Below, piece by piece: positions 6,809 to 8,891 of a stretch of 8,891 nucleotides of DNA (within the stretch, counting starts at the first letter, position 1; every line of letters begins with the position of its first letter). The translations under genes and the position numbers were made by a program. Under the pieces are notes generated by a model that was not told where the DNA came from, did not search any database, and was given only the letters and a program-made list of their open reading frames with translations. The stretch is from an uncultured Pelagibacteraceae bacterium (lineage in GTDB: Bacteria > Pseudomonadota > Alphaproteobacteria > Pelagibacterales > Pelagibacteraceae). Location of the stretch: the NCBI GenBank assembly GCA_902533955.1, contig CACANV010000030.1:1-8891 (forward strand). Direction: 5' to 3'.

Positions 6809-7567
6809 ATGTACTTAAAAAAAATAAATCTTAAAAAAAAATATGCATTAGTTACTGGTGCTGGCAAAGGTTTAGGTAGAGCTTGTGCAATTGCATTAGC
6901 TGAAGCTGGAGCTACAATAATTGGTTTAAGTAGAACACAATCTGATCTTGATAAATTACAAAAAGATATAAAAAAAGCTAAAGGAAAATTAATTAAAGTT
7001 AATTGTGATGTTATGAACTATGAAGATTTAAAAGATAAATTAAAAAAAATTAAAATAATAGATATATTAGTAAATAATGCTGGAACTAATATTCCAGAAC
7101 CTTTTGAAAAGATACAGCAAAAAAATATGAATTACATTGTTGATTTAAATTTAAAGGCTGCATTTAATGTGGCTCAATTGGTTGTAAAAAAAATGTTAAG
7201 AAATAAAAAAAGAGGTGGATCTATAATACATATGTCATCTCAACTTGGACATGTCGGAATGCCAGGAAGAAATGTATATAATATGACTAAATTCGGAATA
7301 GAAGGACTAACTAAAGGAATGGGTGTAGAACTTGCAACCAGAAATATTAGAGTGAATGCAGTGGCTCCAACATTTGTTGAAACACCTATGGTAAAAAGAT
7401 TTTTTAAAAATAAAAAATTTAAAAAACTTGCGTTAAGTAATATTCCAATGGGTAAAGCAGCAACTGAAAGTGATGTTGCTACCGCAGTTTGTTTTTTAGC
7501 ATCTGATGCTGCTGGAATGATAACAGGAACATCTTTAATTATAGATGGCGGTTGGACAGCAAAATAA
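6809..7567 (+). CDS. Short-chain dehydrogenase/reductase (classical SDR)
   Basis: 252 residues, the standard length of a classical SDR. Coenzyme motif T16-G17-A-G-K-G21-L-G23; strand 2 ends in LSR with Arg42 rather than an Asp, which suggests NADP(H). NNAG at 89-92, the structural Asn114 in DLNLKAAF, and the full catalytic set Ser144, Tyr157 and Lys161 (YNMTK). The C-terminal DGGWT (246-250) is typical of FabG-like, 3-oxoacyl or sugar/gluconate 5-dehydrogenase-type SDRs. The substrate cannot be assigned; it could reduce or oxidise a hydroxyl or keto group in the same pathway as the GMC enzyme. It begins one base after terC, and its stop overlaps the start of the M23 gene by one base (TAATG). 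All active-site residues are present, so it should be functional. Confidence 0.92.
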   Translation: MYLKKINLKKKYALVTGAGKGLGRACAIALAEAGATIIGLSRTQSDLDKLQKDIKKAKGKLIKVNCDVMNYEDLKDKLKKIKIIDILVNNAGTNIPEPFEKIQQKNMNYIVDLNLKAAFNVAQLVVKKMLRNKKRGGSIIHMSSQLGHVGMPGRNVYNMTKFGIEGLTKGMGVELATRNIRVNAVAPTFVETPMVKRFFKNKKFKKLALSNIPMGKAATESDVATAVCFLASDAAGMITGTSLIIDGGWTAK

Positions 7568-8355
7568 TGCAAAAAATATTGCTTATCATAGCAATTTTAT
7601 TTACATCAAACTCTTTTGCTATTGAATTTAATGGAAATTTTATTCAAGGTCATTTTATTATCGGAAAAACAAATCCTAAATCAAAAATTATTATAGATAA
7701 AAAAGAAATAAAAGTTTCCAATGATGGTTTTTTTGTTTTTGGAATAGATAGAGACAGAAAATTTGATGTTTTAATAACTAAAATTAAAAATGGTAAAAAA
7801 GAAAAAATTATAAAAAAAGTTTTTAAAAGAAAATATAAAATACAGAGAATTGATGGTCTTCCTGAAAACAAAGTAACTCCACCTGAAGAAGTTTATAAAA
7901 GAATTAAAAAAGAAAATAATGCAATTGGAAAAGCTAGAGCCATCAATTCTAACTTAAATTTCTTTAAAGATAAGTTTATAAAGCCTGTTGAAGGAATAAT
8001 TACAGGAGTTTATGGAAGTCAGAGAATTTTAAATGGCAAACCAAGATGGCCACACTACGGTATTGATATTGCTGCAGATCAAGGAACAATGATTTTATCT
8101 TCAGGAACTGGAGTAGTTACAATGGCTGAAGATGATTTATATTATACTGGAGGAACAATAATTATGGATCACGGTCATGGAATATCTACAATTTATTCAC
8201 ATTTGGAAAAAGTTATGGTTTCTGTTGGTGATCAAATAAATCAAGGAGATATAATAGGAACAGTTGGCTCAACTGGAAGATCTACGGGACCACATTTAGA
8301 TTTTAGAATTAACTGGTTTCAAACTAGATTAGATCCTATGTCAGTATTAAAATAA
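7567..8355 (+). CDS. Secreted M23 (LytM-type) peptidase-family protein with HxD in place of HxH
   Basis: 262 residues from ATG 7567. I prefer this over an in-frame ATG at 7552 because it gives a clean signal peptide (MQKILLIIAILFTSNSFA, cleavage after Ala18) and a TAATG coupled start. Residues 19-95 are a basic beta-rich region, and 140-262 form the M23 domain that normally cleaves peptidoglycan cross-link peptides in the periplasm. Zinc-site residues H163 and D167 (HYGID) and the catalytic-type His212 (YSHL) are present. The final motif, normally H-x-H, is H243-L-D245, so the usual third zinc ligand is Asp. I recall similar HLDW forms in alphaproteobacterial relatives, so this may be a clade variant; activity is uncertain. 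The C-terminus (NWFQTRLDP) looks complete. No obvious function is shared with the oxidoreductases upstream. Confidence 0.9.
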   Translation: MQKILLIIAILFTSNSFAIEFNGNFIQGHFIIGKTNPKSKIIIDKKEIKVSNDGFFVFGIDRDRKFDVLITKIKNGKKEKIIKKVFKRKYKIQRIDGLPENKVTPPEEVYKRIKKENNAIGKARAINSNLNFFKDKFIKPVEGIITGVYGSQRILNGKPRWPHYGIDIAADQGTMILSSGTGVVTMAEDDLYYTGGTIIMDHGHGISTIYSHLEKVMVSVGDQINQGDIIGTVGSTGRSTGPHLDFRINWFQTRLDPMSVLK

Positions 8356-8891
8356 TGGGTTTGCATTTTTCCAGAGCCAATTATAAATTCATTTGCGGGA
8401 TAATCTCCACCACCTTCAAATATAACTCTATTCATTTCAGCTAAAATTTTAGACTCGCTTATTCCAGCTTTTGTGCATTTCCACACAGCATCAAGAGCAT
8501 TATCCGCAAGATGAGCAGCTTTTCTTACATAGTTTATTTCTTCTAAAGATTTAACAGCTCTTAGTTTAGTTATTAATTCAGATTTATCTTCATAATAACA
8601 AAAATTTTCTATTGATTTATTTAACTTAAGGGCATTTCTTCCAGTTAAACCGTAAGCTTCATATTCAATTCCTATTTTTTTTCCTTTCAGATTTAATTCA
8701 TTTAAAATAATTTTTAAGTCTTCTTGTGGATTTGAACCATCTTTATCAATCCATATCCTAATATCATCTATGTTAGATGTATTTTGTGCTTGTCGTAAAT
8801 CAGGAGCTCTAGTTAATAATATTATATTTCCTTTTTGGTCTAAAACTAAAGTTTGAAAAAAAACATACCCAAAAGTATCATAACCAGTAAG
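8319..8891 (-). pseudogene. M24/creatinase-prolidase-like protein, truncated in its catalytic domain (5' end beyond right edge)
   Basis: Open minus-strand frame of 190 residues entering from the right edge and ending at TGA 8319-8321. Residues 1-105 of the fragment look like the C-terminal part of a creatinase_N domain (LTGYDTFGYVFFQT near its start). KLRAVKSLEEINYVRKAA (109-126) is the usual linker into the M24 'pita-bread' domain, followed by GISESKILAEM and GGGDYPANEFIIGSG (160-174). In intact Xaa-Pro-peptidase-like relatives some 200 further residues follow, carrying the five metal ligands (D, D, H, E, E); none is present here. After GSGK the frame reads about 15 unrelated residues and overlaps the M23 3' end by 37 bases. 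I infer a deletion or rearrangement with its breakpoint near 8356-8370. A one-base indel in the A5 run at 8366-8370 would extend similarity by only about two residues. An assembly join is another possible cause. Confidence 0.75.

Noticed and set aside
7552..7566. Earlier in-frame ATG for the M23 gene, adding five residues (MDSKI)
   Set aside because: It lies inside the SDR coding region and spoils the signal peptide. ATG 7567 gives a typical MQK-hydrophobic start and a TAATG coupled junction.
7240..7871. Minus-strand open frames opposite the SDR and M23 genes
   Set aside because: Both are complements of strongly supported genes and show no independent coding evidence.
8340..8400. Bidirectional terminator between M23 and the M24 remnant
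   Set aside because: No stem of useful length is visible; the T run at 8365-8370 has no hairpin before it.
1..8891. CRISPR array, IS element, tRNA, rRNA or defence genes
   Set aside because: No spaced direct repeats, transposase motifs, tRNA-like cloverleaf or defence-type domains were found on either strand.

Overview
The window looks like a piece of a streamlined marine alphaproteobacterial genome, most likely SAR11 (Pelagibacterales) or a close relative. The DNA is strongly A+T rich by eye, coding density is very high, and Lys, Asn and Ile codons dominate. Gene gaps are tiny (longest about 92 bases), start and stop codons often overlap, and the content (TRAP transporter, 3-hydroxyisobutyrate dehydrogenase, GMC oxidoreductase) fits an oligotrophic heterotroph. 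The assignment is inference from composition and gene families; there is no rRNA or marker gene here.

Left arm, minus strand (read right to left from about 4540 to 1): a 3-hydroxyisobutyrate dehydrogenase family enzyme (mmsB-like), a periplasmic TRAP substrate-binding protein (dctP), a strong hairpin with a T tract, the small (dctQ) and large (dctM) TRAP permeases, and the first 122 residues of an NCS1-family transporter that runs off the left edge. The hairpin is well placed to let the binding protein be made in excess over the membrane subunits.

Right arm, plus strand (4631 to 8355): a GMC flavoprotein oxidoreductase, a TerC/YjbE-type membrane protein, an SDR oxidoreductase and a secreted M23 peptidase. 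Each junction is a 1-4 base overlap or a 1-base gap, so this is almost certainly one transcript. The two arms diverge from a 92-base A+T-rich spacer that holds candidate promoters and a small dyad.

Right edge, minus strand (8319 to 8891): a creatinase/prolidase-like M24 protein whose N-terminal domain is present but whose catalytic domain is cut off just where it meets the end of the M23 gene. This looks like a rearrangement junction or a gene remnant.

Taken together, the centre of the window reads as an uptake-and-oxidation locus: a TRAP importer for an unknown organic acid, and three oxidoreductases (HIBADH-type, GMC, SDR) able to act on hydroxyl groups. The substrate cannot be read from sequence. 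I see no defence system, CRISPR array, mobile element, tRNA or rRNA. The most notable points are the dctP/dctQ hairpin, the truncated M24 gene, the HxD variant in the M23 active site and the Trp-to-Met change in the NCS1 substrate-site motif.
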